Of a stretch of 64,000 bases of DNA, positions 10,958 to 23,631 are shown one piece after another (position 1 is the first letter of the stretch; every line of letters begins with the position of its first letter). The position numbers and the translations under genes are program-made. The notes below the pieces were generated by a model, which was not told the origin of the DNA, did not search any database, and worked only from the letters and a program-made list of their open reading frames with translations. This DNA is from Cokeromyces recurvatus. Taxonomy: Eukaryota; Mucoromycota; Mucoromycetes; Mucorales; Mucoraceae. The DNA lies in the NCBI RefSeq assembly GCF_025118155.1, contig NW_026251394.1, positions 248,001 through 312,000 on the forward strand, in the 5' to 3' direction.

Positions 10958-13350
10958 TCAATTCTATGTAATGCTTTAAATATAGAGAAAAATAGACTTA
11001 AAGAGTAAGTAAGTGAGAGAAAGAAGAAGAAGAAAAAAAATAAAGGAGAACAAAGAATTATACAAAGTTCATCCAAAAATCAAATAGAATTGAAAATAAG
11101 ATAATACTTCTTTATAAGTAATGCATATGAAACAAACAAACAAACAAAAAAAAAAAAAGTGAAATACTGATCCTTTTTTCCATATATTAGTAACTAAACA
11201 GCAGCAGCATGTTTATATGAGGAGCTCCTTTTTTTTTTCTTTAAAAAAAAAAAATTAAATACAATCATTCGGTTGTAATTTGGTCAAATTGAAAATTACT
11301 ACACGAGTTATTTACACGACGAACCCCTCTTACTTTACTATAAAAAAAAAACTCTTTAATACCTTTTTTTTTCATTATTCCTTCTCCTTTTGTTTTTTTT
11401 TTCTTTTTTGCTCGAGGCAAAGTAAAAACACATGTAGCAGTTGTGATTAATAGTTTCTTTTACAAATGAATCTGGAGAAAAGAAAAAAAAGTTTAAATGA
11501 ATTTACGTTTATTTACAAGAGCATATTTAAATTTATTAAGCTTTAAAAAATATCTGCATGACATCCCTTTATAAATCGGGGGTCATTTTCTTTCTTTAAT
11601 TTTACGCTTGATATTGATAGAATGCCAGCAACTATTAAAATAAAAACGTAGATTTATTAAAACAGCTGCTATTATTATAATGATTACCTTTCTTTGTAAA
11701 GAAAGAAAGAAAAAGAAAAATTCATAACAATATTGTTAACCGGGAAAGTGAAGGAGACTATTTTAATTATTGAAAAATTAACATATTGGATATAAATACA
11801 GTTGCTTTTCTCTCTAATTGCTTGTTTTCCTGCATGCTACCTCAGTTATATCGGCTACATCAAAGATAACAGCAAAAGTAGACTATCATATCGTGCTTGT
11901 GTACATTTCATTTACAGGCATCATTAGTATATATTTATTAATAAAAAAAAAAAAAGAAAAGAAGAGAGAGACAGACAGAGAGAAAGTGATAAAACCTCCT
12001 AGGTGTCAAGCAGATAAAGGCAAAAAAATAAAAAACCGAAAAAAAAACCGAAAAAAAACAAAGTCTGAAATATGCATCTGTTCTCCATGAATTAAATTAT
12101 ATATTTCATGATAAGCGGCCCTTCTCCTACTGAAAATCCTGGTTCTAAATTGATGCAATGGTTATTTAACAACCGAAGCTGGTACATCGTTCTTCACTTT
12201 CTTGTCATTTTATTTCACATCTTCTCCTTCTCTTTCTTTTTTTTTTTTCTTTTATTTTTTTTTAACTTGTATCTTTTATAAAAAGTGCTTAGTTTCTTTT
12301 TCCATTCTTATTTGATTGAGCTGATATGAGCAATCCAGTATCATGTAGATAGTACCTGTTTACACAGATCAAAACAATACTATCAAATGAAGATGACTAC
12401 TATTTATGAAATTGACACATATTAGTAACCTGGATAATTGTTTTTAATTAATTCTTGTAATAAGACGATCAAGAGTTAAGCAGCTGGCTATCGAAGGTTT
12501 TTATTTTATTTTATTTTTTTCGGGGGAAGGTAAAGAAGAAAAAAATATATCGTAGATCAAACAACAATAAAAAGATGACTTTTATGATTTATATCGGAAG
12601 AATATTTTTTTTATAAGTCAGAATTATATAATGAATTTAAACATGGGATGATAGTTATATTATTCTGCAACAGTCGTCTATCATATCTTCCTCTGTCATT
12701 TTATACTTGAAAAAAAGAAAAAAAAAAGGAAATAGTATCTAACATAAAATTGAAACATCTAGAAAATCGATCTTGATCATTACACGTTTACAATGATATT
12801 ATTTTTTTTTAAATTTATTATAATGCATGTATATTTATTTATTAATCTATTTATCTATATTTATATTATATTTGTATATATTTTTTCCCGGTAAGATATT
12901 TTTCCGTTGATCAGCTCGATGTAAACAGAAAGAAAGAAAACTTAAACTAAGAATAGAAGCGTAAATTCCTTTCAAAAAAAAACAGAAAAAGAAAAAATAC
13001 CTGACTGTTATTGCTAATGCTACTAAAAAGCCTGACCTGGATTCATTATGATATCATTCATCTTTTTCTATGTCATATTTTTAATTTTTTTTTTTTCTTT
13101 AGTTCATCCCGGCGGTTTGAGATATATACTAAAATAGGTAGTTCACACTCTTTTTTTTTATTTTTTTTTTATTTTTTTTTTAAAAAAAAAGTCTGTGTTT
13201 GAAAGGTAATATTCTGAAGCTATATTTACAAAATTTTGAATCTTTTTCTTTTCTTTTTATTTTTATTTATTTATTTAAATTATTTATTTATTTATAGATA
13301 GATATAGATACATATATACATTTATTAAGATTTGATTTATATACACTAAA
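10958..13350. other. Intergenic region upstream of UCH37-like and kinase genes
   Basis: This is the divergent spacer between the UCH37-like start (10957) and the kinase start (13351). It is AT-rich with many A and T runs. Apart from a weak small ORF at 12108 I see no gene, tRNA or repeat family. Confidence 0.6.
12108..12286 (+). CDS. Doubtful small ORF or orphan first exon
   Basis: An ATG at 12108 opens a short frame starting MISGPSPTENPGSKLMQWLF, whose first 25 residues look coding and unlike the surrounding low-complexity sequence. It then runs into a hydrophobic Phe/Leu-rich stretch encoded by T runs. A possible donor GTACAT follows the Ser-Trp region, so this may be the first exon of an unresolved gene, but I found no convincing partner exon. 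It could be a small membrane protein or chance. The end coordinate is approximate. Confidence 0.2.
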
Positions 13351-14109
13351 ATGCGACCTGTGTCTGGATCTTTAACATCAAATCAAATGTCTGACGAAAT
13401 AATAATATCTTCACCTTTAAGATATTCGTCTGCTTCAACTTCTAAACGTCCGGTTAGTTCCGATATATCAAATGACGGACGATCTTTTACCAATTCATCA
13501 CATATCAATAACCTTAGCGAACGATTACGTGAAGTCGACTTTAACTCACCAGCAAAGATATTTCAAAATAAACATGCTATTCATCAATTTGAAAACGTGA
13601 CACCTGATATCTCTATTCCCAGTACTCCAAGATATCATGATGGAGGAGGAGCAGCAAGTCAATATACAACATCTCCAGGAGCACAAACTCCTCGCTCTAT
13701 CTCACCGACTTCAGGTGAGCAACGGCCTAAACCACCTTCTACTGCATCAGAGGTCATGTCGTCGAGCAAGAGTCCCTCAAGACCTCTCTCTCAGTCTGGT
13801 ACTGCCTCTATCTCACGTACAAGCACACCTTCTCAATTCGTCTTTAAGAAACCAGAATACAATAGTCATTATCATCATACACACTTTCATCATCTTGAGA
13901 AAAAGGATACCATCTTTCATGATTTGAAACGATTTTTCAAAAAGGGACATGATAAAAAGAAGACAAAAAAATTATTAGATGATACTTCAAGTGTGCGTAG
14001 TAGTGGTGCATCCTCTGTACATAGTAGATATAGTGATTTATCATTTGCAAATGAATTTAATAAAAACTTGGAAGGTCGATATGGCAAATGGGGTAAAGTA
14101 ATTATATAC

Positions 14110-14146
<37 letters not shown>

Positions 14147-15352
14147 CAGAGAAAGAGAGAGAGTGTGTAAGAAAGAGTTAGTGAGAGTGAGAGAGTGAGA
14201 GAGTGAGAGAGTGAGAGTGAAAGTATATACATTTATATATATACACATATATATTAATATCACTTCTTATCCCCCTTTTTTTTAGGTGAATTTGTGGGTA
14301 AAGGATCAGGTGGATCTGTTAGAATTATTCGTCGTAATATAGATGGGAAAACATTTGCAGTAAAGGAATTTAGAAAGAGGGCACCTGGTGAAAATGAAAA
14401 AGAATATGTGAAAAAAGTGACAGCTGAATTTTGTATCGGTTCTACTCTACATCACCCTAATGTGATTGAAGCCCTTGATATTATTCAAGAAGGTCAATCA
14501 TTTTATGAAATTATGGAATACGCACCTAATGATTTATTTAATATTGTTATGAGTGGTAAGATGGGATCTGAGGAAATTGCTTGTTGTTGGCGTCAACTTT
14601 TGAATGGTGTAAGCTATCTTCAATCGATGGGTATTGCACATCGTGATCTCAAGTTAGATAATATGGTGCTAGATGAGCGTGGTATTGTAAAGATTATTGA
14701 TTTTGGTTGTGCAACTGTCATTAAATATCCATTTGAAGAACATACCCATATGAGTAAAGGTAAGTTTATCTATCTATCTATCTATCTATCTATATGCCTG
14801 CATACTTATTATATTATACCTCTTCAAATGTTAGGTATTTGTGGTTCAGACCCTTATATCGCACCTGAACAATATACACAAAAAGAATATGACGCGCGTA
14901 AAACAGATTTATGGTCTTGTGCAATCATTTTTATCTGTATGACTATTCGTCGTTTCCCTTGGAGATTACCACGACCTGAAAAGGATCAATCCTATAACAA
15001 TTTTGTACAACCTGATCATAGTGGTGCGGAAAGATTATTTAAACTCTTGCCTCGTTACTCAAGGTCGATCATTTCTCGGATTTTAGTCCCAGATCCAAAA
15101 CAACGATGTACACTACAGGATGTATTGAATGATATATGGGTGAAGAATATTGAATTTTGTCAACCTGAGAAGCCTTCCAGTGACCATCCTCATCATTTAC
15201 TTTTTGAACCTAGTAAAGAAATCATGAAGCGTGGAAATATCATTATCCTGCCTCCTTCATCACGTAACAAAGAAGAAGAAGAAGATAATCAGACAGATAA
15301 AAAGAAAAAGGCATCAGAGCATCACCATCATCATCATCATCATAAGAAATAA
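13351..15352 (+). CDS. SAT4: Hal4/Sat4 (NPR1-family) serine/threonine protein kinase
   Basis: Three exons, 13351-14092, 14286-14759 and 14835-15352, give 577 aa. The N-terminal half is Ser/Thr/Pro-rich, with a basic patch ([19 protein letters not shown]) and [20 protein letters not shown] leading into the kinase domain. The glycine loop is at about 252-259, the ATP Lys at 274 (FAVK), HRDLKLDN with catalytic Asp368, DFG with Asp386, then IAPEQY. The layout matches fungal Hal4/Hal5/Sat4 and Npr1 kinases, which stabilise plasma-membrane potassium and nutrient transporters. Intron 14760-14834 falls between DFG and APE, is 75 nt and has no in-frame stop. The first intron is almost pure TA and GA repeat. 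The protein ends with a run of eight His from CAT/CAC repeats. Confidence 0.92.
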
Positions 15353-15523
15353 TAGTAATAATAATAGTAATAATAGTATTCTTTTTTTTTTTTTTTTTTT
15401 GTATCATATCATATCATATTATATCCCTTATAAAGAGAATGATGATATGCTGAACTATGTGTGTTTTTGTTTAATATAATAATTTAGAATTAATATACTG
15501 CTATTTTATAATATTTAATAAAC

Positions 15524-15557
<34 letters not shown>

Positions 15558-17459
15558 TCTGTGTTGTTTACTTGTCAGAATCGTTATACATGTCATACAA
15601 AAAGAGATATGCTGTAAAGTATATGCCCCTCTTCATAAGCTTCTTATTCAGCAATAAAATCATAGTCCTTATTGGTTTATCAGCCTTGTTGCACTATCAA
15701 GTAATTCGGTTTATCGTTAAGGCGAAAACGGTATGGACTTAACAAGTGTAACATACGTATAACAACCCTGTCCATACATACTATCTATCTATTATTATGT
15801 AAATAACTTACATAATAAACAAAATAGTTTTCTTTTGATTTTAAAGGTGTTGGCGCAGTCATCAATATAATTATAGTCAACGATAGCATACAATGTTCAT
15901 GCAGGTTATACTACTTTTTCCTAATTTTTATTATTATTTTAGCTAGAGATATTATATAGTATTAAAAGAACTGACCAATTATAGTCTCTTTCTTATAAAT
16001 TTATTCATAGCAATTTTATATCAATCTCGATATAAAAACTCCCCTGTTTTGCATAGAGATATGTGTTATCTCTTTCATGCATGCTTTACTTTTACAAATG
16101 GCGGTATATTTTTTATTGTTTCATGATAGATACTTTATAAGATACTAAAACCTATAAGGCTTAATAATTGTATGGAATAAACGTTATTGTTTGTTAAGAG
16201 CTGTATTTTAAACTGAGAATGAATTTATCTTGCAACAACGACTGCTTTATGAAAGATTAGATAACAAAGGAGGCAGCAGAATGTTTTATAGATATGAAAA
16301 TTAACTACAATATAAATGATGATGTATTCATGTTTAAACAATCATTTTTTCTTTTAAAAAAAGAAAAAAAAAGAATACAAACTTTTAATAAAAGCAAATG
16401 TATTATTTATAGATTATTATATTAAATAATGTGGGGAAAATAGAAAAAAAAAAACTTTTTTTTTTGATTATATAATAAAATAAGCCCCGCTCTCACCATG
16501 CTTCAATATCATAAGTTTAAATGAAACAGGACCATGTTAAAGGAAAAAAAATTTATTTATACTGTCATGATCTATTTTGTAACAGCAACAAGACGATCAT
16601 CGTCATTTCTTTTGCATCATAGAAGCTGATGATCTTTTTTTTTATGTAAGGGGAAGTAAAGACAATAAAATGGTTAAAGATACGATTGGTGTTAAAAAGA
16701 AACTATTAATTTAGTGAAGAAAGACATTTCATTTATTTTATTCGTTTGTAACAAAGAAGGTTATAAGCTTAATAATTCATAGAAAATAATGACGCGCTGT
16801 AGTATTCATAAGTTGTAAAGTGCAAATTCTTGTTCTATAATAGCAATTGTTATATTCATATAGAAAATGAATATTTTGGGCTAAACTATGATCCAAACTT
16901 ACAAATAAAAAGTCAGAAATTATCTTTTTTTCATGGCCCGGACTGCTTTTTTTATAGTTTACCTGGCCCTGTTATTTTAAGGAAGTTCATATTTATCGTG
17001 AATTTTGCTTATCTCATCAAATATCATTTGAAAATAATGATGATAAATTAATATAACGTTGTACTTGTATTCTTCTTCTTTAAAAAAAAAAAAAAAAGAG
17101 AATATAAATGTGTGTACATACTTATTTATTAAGGAGAAATATGTTCGCCTAAAAAAAGGGTTTGTTTCTTCATCATAACAAACTTTCTCAGATTCATGTG
17201 AAATAGATTAACCCCAGCTTCCACATGTTTCATTGGAAAATGGATAATTTTTTTGTTTTGTGTAACATCCCTTCTTAGGCTGAGTGACAGCAAAAAACTA
17301 GTTTATTTATTTTCTTCTTTTTTCTCTTTCTTTTCTCTCTTTTTTTTCTTGAAACTTTTTTTATCTCTTCTCTTCTCCCCCCCTCTCTCTTTTTTTTATT
17401 TATTCTTTTTTTTTATATATATTTGTTTAGAGAAAAAAAAAAGGCTTGCATTAAACAGA
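15353..17459. other. Kinase 3' region and aconitase promoter
   Basis: AT-rich spacer. It contains the kinase polyadenylation region, an otherwise featureless 1.5 kb, and from about 17290 to 17420 a strong pyrimidine tract (C/T runs) just before the aconitase start, typical of highly expressed fungal promoters. No gene seen. Confidence 0.6.
15517..15554 (+). terminator. AATAAA signal followed by a genomic A28 run
   Basis: AATAAA at 15517-15522 lies 165 bases after the kinase stop codon and is followed within about five bases by 28 genome-encoded A residues (15527-15554). It is the probable polyadenylation site of the kinase gene. Confidence 0.5.
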
Positions 17460-20117
17460 ATGTTATCTTCAAGTAATTTTATTAGAGCTGCAAAGGTAAA
17501 AAAAAAAGTTATAAATAGTAGAAAGTAGATGTCATGTTGCTTAACTTTTTATTTATCGTTATTATTAGGCAATTGCTCCTACTGTTAGAGCTTATGTTCC
17601 TTCTCGTACTTATGCTAAAGCAACCACTAATTGGGCTGCTCAAAAGGTCGCTATGTCCAACCTTGAACCCGATAAATATATCAACTATCAAAGAATTGAA
17701 GATAATCTTGAAATTGTTCGTAAAAGGTAAATATTTTGCGGAGTATGAGTGTGGTGAAATAAAATAAAAAAATAAATAAAGAGGATGAAAAAAAAAAAAA
17801 AAAGTGGAAGGGGACACCCATACCGCTCTTTGAACTATAATATTTACTTTTTTATCTTTTTTTTTTTTTCAACCCCTAGATTAAATCGTCCATTGACTCT
17901 TTCTGAAAAAGTTGTTTATGGTCACTTGGATGATGCTGAAAACCAGGATATTGTTCGTGGTAAATCCTATCTTAAACTTCGCCCTGATCGTGTTGCATGC
18001 CAAGATGCTACTGCTCAAATGGCTCTTCTTCAATTCATGTCTGCTGGTCTTCCTACTGTCGCTGTACCATCTACTGTTCATTGTGATCACTTGATTGAGG
18101 CTCAAGTAGGTGGTGCTAAGGATTTAGCTCGTGCTATTGAAATTAACAAGGAAGTCTATGACTTCTTGGCTACTGCTACTGCCAAGTATGGTCTTGGTTT
18201 CTGGAAGCCTGGCTCTGGTATCATTCATCAAATTATTCTCGAAAATTATGCTTTCCCCGGTGGTCTTATGATCGGTACCGATTCCCATACCCCTAATGCA
18301 GGTGGTCTCGGTATGGTAGCTATTGGTGTTGGTGGTGCTGATGCCGTAGATGTGATGGCTGATATTCCTTGGGAACTCAAGTGTCCCAAGACAATTGGTG
18401 TTAAACTTCATGGTAAGCTCAATGGTTGGACTTCTCCTAAGGATATCATTCTTAAGGTGGCTGGTATCTTAACTGTCAAGGGTGGTACTGGTTCTATCGT
18501 TGAATACTTTGGTGAAGGTGTCAACTCTATCTCTTGTACTGGTATGGCTACTATCTGTAACATGGGCGCTGAAATTGGTGCTACCACCTCTATGTTCCCT
18601 TATAATGAACGTATGGGTGATTATCTCCGTGCCACAAACCGTAGCGCAATTGCTGACTATGCTAATCAATTCTCTCACAACCTTAGAGCTGATTCTGATG
18701 CTCAATATGATGAAGTCATCGAAATCGATCTTGATAAACTTGAACCTCATATCAACGGCCCTTTCACCCCTGATTTGGCTACTCCTCTTTCCAAGTTCAA
18801 GGAAACTGCCATTAAGAATGACTGGCCTCAAGAGCTTAAGGTAGGTTTGATTGGTTCTTGTACCAACTCTTCTTACGAAGATATGGCTCGTTCTGCCTCT
18901 CTTGTCAAGCAAGCCTCTGATCATGGTATCAAGGTTAAATCCAAGTTCACTATCACACCTGGTTCAGAACAAATTCGTGCTACCATTGAACGTGATGGTA
19001 TCATGGATGTTTTAACTGAAGCTGGTGGTGTTGTCTTGGCTAACGCTTGTGGTCCTTGTATTGGTCAATGGGATCGTCGTGATATCAAGAAGGGTGATAA
19101 GAACTCTATCATCACTTCTTATAACCGTAACTTTACCGGTCGTAACGATGCTAATCCTCAAACTCACGCCTTCGTCGCTTCTCCCGAATTGGTCACCGCT
19201 ATGGCCATTGCTGGTGATATGCATTTTAACCCTATGACTGATTCTTTGATTGGTGCTGATGGTAAGCCCTTCAAGCTTGACCCCCCTCATGGTGATGAAT
19301 TACCTCCCCGTGGTTATGATGCTGGTGAAAACACCTATCAAGCTCCTCCTGAGGAACGTGCTAGCGTGAGTGTCGCTGTTGATCCTAAGTCTAATCGTCT
19401 TCAACTCCTTCAGCCATTCGAAAAGTGGAATGGCCAAGATATTGAAAATGTTCCTATCCTCATCAAGGCAAAGGGTAAGTGTACCACTGATCACATCTCT
19501 ATGGCCGGCCCTTGGTTGAAATACCGTGGTCACTTGGATAACATCTCTAACAATTTCTTGATTGGTGCTACCTCCAGTGAAGATAAGGTGAACAGTGTCA
19601 AGAACACTTTCACAGGTGAATATAACACTGTTCCCGAAACTGCTCGTGATTATAAAGCTCGTGGTGTTAAGTGGGTTGTGTTCGGTGATGAAAACTATGG
19701 TGAAGGTTCCTCTCGTGAACATGCCGCTCTTGAACCTCGTTTCTTGAACGGTGCTGCTGTTATTACAAAGTCATTCGCCCGTATTCACGAAACCAATCTC
19801 AAGAAGCAAGGTATGCTTCCTTTGACTTTTGCTAACCCTGCTGATTATGATAAGGTTGAAGCTGATGATCGTGTCTCCATCCTTGGTCTCAAGGACTTTG
19901 CTCCTGGCAAGCCTTTAACCGTTCGTCTTACTAAGCCTAATGGTGATAAGGTTGATATCCAATGTAACCATACCTTTAACGAAGGTCAAATTGCTTGGTT
20001 CAAGGCTGTAAGTTTATTTTAATTCATATAGGCATATACAAATTAACTAAATTATTTTCTCTTTTTTTATAGGGTTCTGCTCTTAACTTGATGAAGGAGA
20101 CTACTGCTAAGAACTAA
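17460..20117 (+). CDS. ACO1: Aconitate hydratase, mitochondrial
   Basis: Four exons, 17460-17495, 17569-17726, 17880-20007 and 20073-20117, give 788 aa, close to yeast Aco1. It catalyses citrate to isocitrate via cis-aconitate in the TCA cycle and carries a [4Fe-4S] cluster. The N-terminus [20 protein letters not shown] is rich in Arg/Ser/Ala without acids, as expected for a matrix presequence. Seen motifs include [13 protein letters not shown], the cluster ligand segments [10 protein letters not shown] and [10 protein letters not shown] (Cys-x2-Cys), the swivel-domain entry [12 protein letters not shown], and the substrate loop [14 protein letters not shown]. Codon use is strongly biased to GGT/GCT/AAG/CTT, unlike neighbouring genes, which points to high expression. 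The short first exon and the 45-nt last exon ([14 protein letters not shown]) are easily missed. It converges on eIF3c. Confidence 0.97.
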
Positions 20118-20708
20118 ATAATATTTTTTAATATCTAAGTTATTTTTATACACATACAGAGAGAGAGAGAAGTATTTTTCCTCTCAAGTATCTTCTATTC
20201 TCTTATTTTTTTTTTTCCATAAAAAAAAAAAAAATGTAATTAATAAATTCCCCCATTCACTAATGTATAGAAAAATAATGATAATAATACTATCTTCATA
20301 TCGGCATACTTAATAGACTCTGAGTGTAATGTCTAAAAGTAGATTAGATAAGAGTGTCCATAGTACAGCATATTTTTACAATTTATAAAAAATGTAATGT
20401 ATTTTTGCCCATTCGCTGTATTATTTCTACTAGCTTACTTTTTATTATTTCCTCTCTCTTTCTCTTTTTTTTTTTTCTTCTTTTTCGGGTCAATTCGATA
20501 TAGAAGTTTTCGTAATAGCTAAACTGTATGTTATAATCTCCATGGAGATGCCATTTTTTTTTTAAATTCCTTATGAGATGGTTAATTATATGACATGATG
20601 TTTCATTAAATCTTCAAAAAAGACTGTATATGAATTTATTACAAAGTTTAATGTATACACATATATATATATTTTGTTTTTTTTTTCCTTTTTACTTGTT
20701 TTTATGGT
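20118..20708. other. Convergent spacer between aconitase and eIF3c
   Basis: This is 3' untranslated sequence of both genes, holding GA and CT runs (20158-20172, 20450-20485) and T/A homopolymers. No gene seen. Confidence 0.6.
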
Positions 20709-23406
20709 TTAAAAGTTACGATTGTTTGTTCGGGAGAAACCAGCATTAGCATTGGTATTGCTTGTATTGTTATTATTATTATTATTAGGAGCATTGCCAA
20801 TCAAACGTTCGTTTTGATCAACAAGATTAGCAACCTTTTCTGAATATTGCAAAGCCAAAACTTGAAGTCGAGAAGGTTCAACTTGGTGAAGAACGATACA
20901 TTGAGAAACTTGATCTAGTGATGCTGCCAATTCTTCATCAAAGATCATCTTGGCAACAAGAGCAGAAACTCTATTGACTGATAATCCAAACATGGTTGAC
21001 AATTGTTCCAATCCCAATGTAGTGTAATAAGAACAATAAGTGAAAAGATAGGTACGAAGACCTTCTTCTTGAATCTTAAGAACAAGCATTTCTTTAATCT
21101 CCTTAACTTCAGTCATCAAATCCCACACCTTGATAGCCAACATAAAGTCTCTAGCTTTTTCCCATTCACCTGAAGCTAAGGCCTTGGCAGCACTCATGAT
21201 GTGATCACGAGTTGTTTCAGGTGGTCCACAGAATGCTTGACGTTCATTATAGTCAAGTAAACGACGGAAAGGTCGAGAGATGATATTCTTCTTATTATTG
21301 TTAGGTCCAGCCTGTGCTTGTGCAGGAATTTCCAAAAGCATGGAGCAAGTTAAGAAAATACATTCGAGGAGCTCCAAGTTGATATGCATATGGAAAGGCA
21401 ATTGGCGTTGACGTTCAATAGCATCCAATTCAGGGTTAGCAGGTTGGTTGAAACGTTGAGCTTGAACACCTTGAGCCAAAAGTTCCTTAACACGGCCAGA
21501 GTTTTGAATCTCAGAAAGAGCAGCGTATGATTCCTTAACCAAACCCTCACGGAAAGCACAAATACCGACTTGAACCATGGTACGGTTATAGAGGATTTGT
21601 GTGGCAATATCAGCTTGATGAATAGAATCTTGAACATGAGACATCAACAACAAGTCACGAGCTGTGTAATACTTCTTGTGAAGTGCATAGTGATAGATAT
21701 GACAGAGCATAGCACGGGTGCGGAAAATAGTGGAATCATCCTTGTAAAGATAGTTACAGAGTTGGTTAACCAATTCAGCAGGCTCTTCAGCAGTGATGAC
21801 TTTAGATACAATATATGTAGGTAAGAGCTTCTTAGAAGCAGTTTGAAGGGCAGTAATAAGCTTTTCAGGCTTATAATAAACATGATCCAATTTGCGTGCA
21901 ATGATTCTAGGAAGAGCAAATGCAATATTATTAACTTCACAATAAACTTGAGCACGATCTAACATGGCATAAACAGAGGGTTCATCACCAAGACGATCGA
22001 TATAGTCAGTAGAGTGAGGATCCATGTTTTGAAGTGACTTGCTGAATTCATCATCCAAACGCTCAACAAAACTAAGAATAGAACCACGAATCTTGACAAC
22101 TTCTCCTTCTTTAGGAACAACATCTCTATCCTCATTATCAAGATCATCAGCATCTTCTGTAACAACGAAGGATTTGTTGGTTTCAAGAACTTTAAGTAAG
22201 TAATTGAATTCCTCGGCAGCAGAATTCCACTTGCTGTTATCCATGTATGCTTCTTTACTAGCAGTTACAATATCAAAACGATAAGAGATAAGTGCTAACA
22301 AAACAGAAATCTTTTGGAAAGGAGACTGAGCATTTTCCAACAATGCTTCCAAAATAGTAACTTGTTCATTACGATCAGTGTTCTAAAATTTTAATATTGT
22401 CATTAATAGTCATTTCCCCCTTATCAATGTTGATTGTATCCTTACCTTTTTACCACGACTTTCCAAAACTTCTCTTAAACGGCCCAAAAGGTTTTCTGAA
22501 GTAACACTAACAATAGACTTGCCACCCTTACCAACGGAAGTAAAGCCTTCATCATCATCAGCAATTGAAGCAGCAACATTAGCTTGAGGAGCAATTTCCT
22601 TCTTTTTCATAGGTGAAGAAGGTCTCTCTTCAACTTCCACTTCTTTCATAAACTCTTCAGGATCCTTTTATATATAAATATTTATATTTGAGAAAAAAAA
22701 TAAGTACTTATATTCCATTGTTTCCTTTCTTTTTTTTTTTTAAAAAAAAACAATTATCCATACCTTTTTATAAGCAGCAATAGGCTCATCATATTGCTTG
22801 GAGATCTTTTTGAGTTTTTGCTTCAAGTTATTCATAGCTTTACTATTACTGCCCTTTTTCTTATTAGTTTTATCTTTTTGAAGATTCTCAGCCAAGTGGT
22901 CTTCAAGTTCAACGATAGTCTTAATATAAAACTTAGGTAAAGGAATAGCATTGAAACCAGTAGTTGCTCTGGAAATGGTAATTGTAAGTTTATCAAATTC
23001 TATTTAAAATTTTTTTTTTCAAGATTCAGGTCAAAACACGACTTATTTTTGATGATTAAACAAAAACATTATATATGTATATATATTTACCAGTTGCAAT
23101 CAAATTCCAATCGTTATTCTTTTGGCCATTTTCAATTGCCTTGACAGCTGTTTCCATTTCTTCAATACGTTTATCTTTTTGAGATTTAGCTTGGCGTTTT
23201 CTATTAGATTCATCATCAGAATCTTCAGAGTCAGTTTCACCCTTCAAGAAACGATTTCTGGGTTGTTGTTGTTGTTGTTCGGCTTCAGAATGATAACTTT
23301 CGGCATCGGAATCGAACTCTGAATCAGATTGAGAATACAAGGAATCATTGTCAGAGGAAGTATCAGAATCTGATTCTGAATCTGAATTACGGAAGAAACG
23401 AGACAT
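20709..23406 (-). CDS. NIP1: Translation initiation factor eIF3 subunit C
   Basis: Four exons, 23091-23406, 22764-22999, 22446-22664 and 20709-22382, give 814 aa (yeast Nip1 is about 812). The N-terminus MSRFFRNSDSESDSD is followed by an acidic Ser/Asp/Glu-rich region, the part that in yeast contacts eIF1 and eIF5. The conserved core includes LPKFYIKTIVELEDHL, then helical repeats and a C-terminal PCI domain with the winged-helix segment TLGLEQLSTMFGLSVNRVSA and VALQYSEKV-like end (LALQYSEKVANLVDQNERLI). It is a core eIF3 subunit acting in 43S pre-initiation complex assembly in the cytoplasm. The tail is Asn-rich from an ATT-repeat tract. A CACGTG motif lies 220 bp upstream of the ATG. Confidence 0.96.
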
Positions 23407-23625
23407 GGTTTATAAAAAAAAAAAGGGAATCTATTAAAAAAAAAGAAAAGGCTTTCTTTCGTGGTTTATAGGGAAAAAGCTAAATGTGTATAAAAGTAAA
23501 GCTTTTTTTTTTGTTTTTTTTTTTTAGAAAAAAAGAAGGGGTGTATAATAAAAAGGCTCTGCACGTCAAGCTCTATATTGTTAAAAAAAAAAAAAAAAAA
23601 AAAAAAAGCGTAAAAATTTTCAAGT

Positions 23626-23631
23626 CACGTG
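23626..23631. promoter_or_regulatory. CACGTG E-box upstream of eIF3c
   Basis: A single TCACGTG sequence stands 220 bp upstream of the eIF3c start in otherwise A/T-rich DNA. CACGTG is the core site of fungal bHLH regulators (Cbf1/Pho4 class). One copy only, so the assignment is weak. Confidence 0.3.

Noticed and set aside
11818..12090. 90-codon + strand frame
   Set aside because: The second half is Lys/Arg from A-rich repeats; no domain and no splice support.
18469..18924. 151-codon minus-strand frame inside aconitase
   Set aside because: Antisense by-product of the strong codon bias of the aconitase exon.
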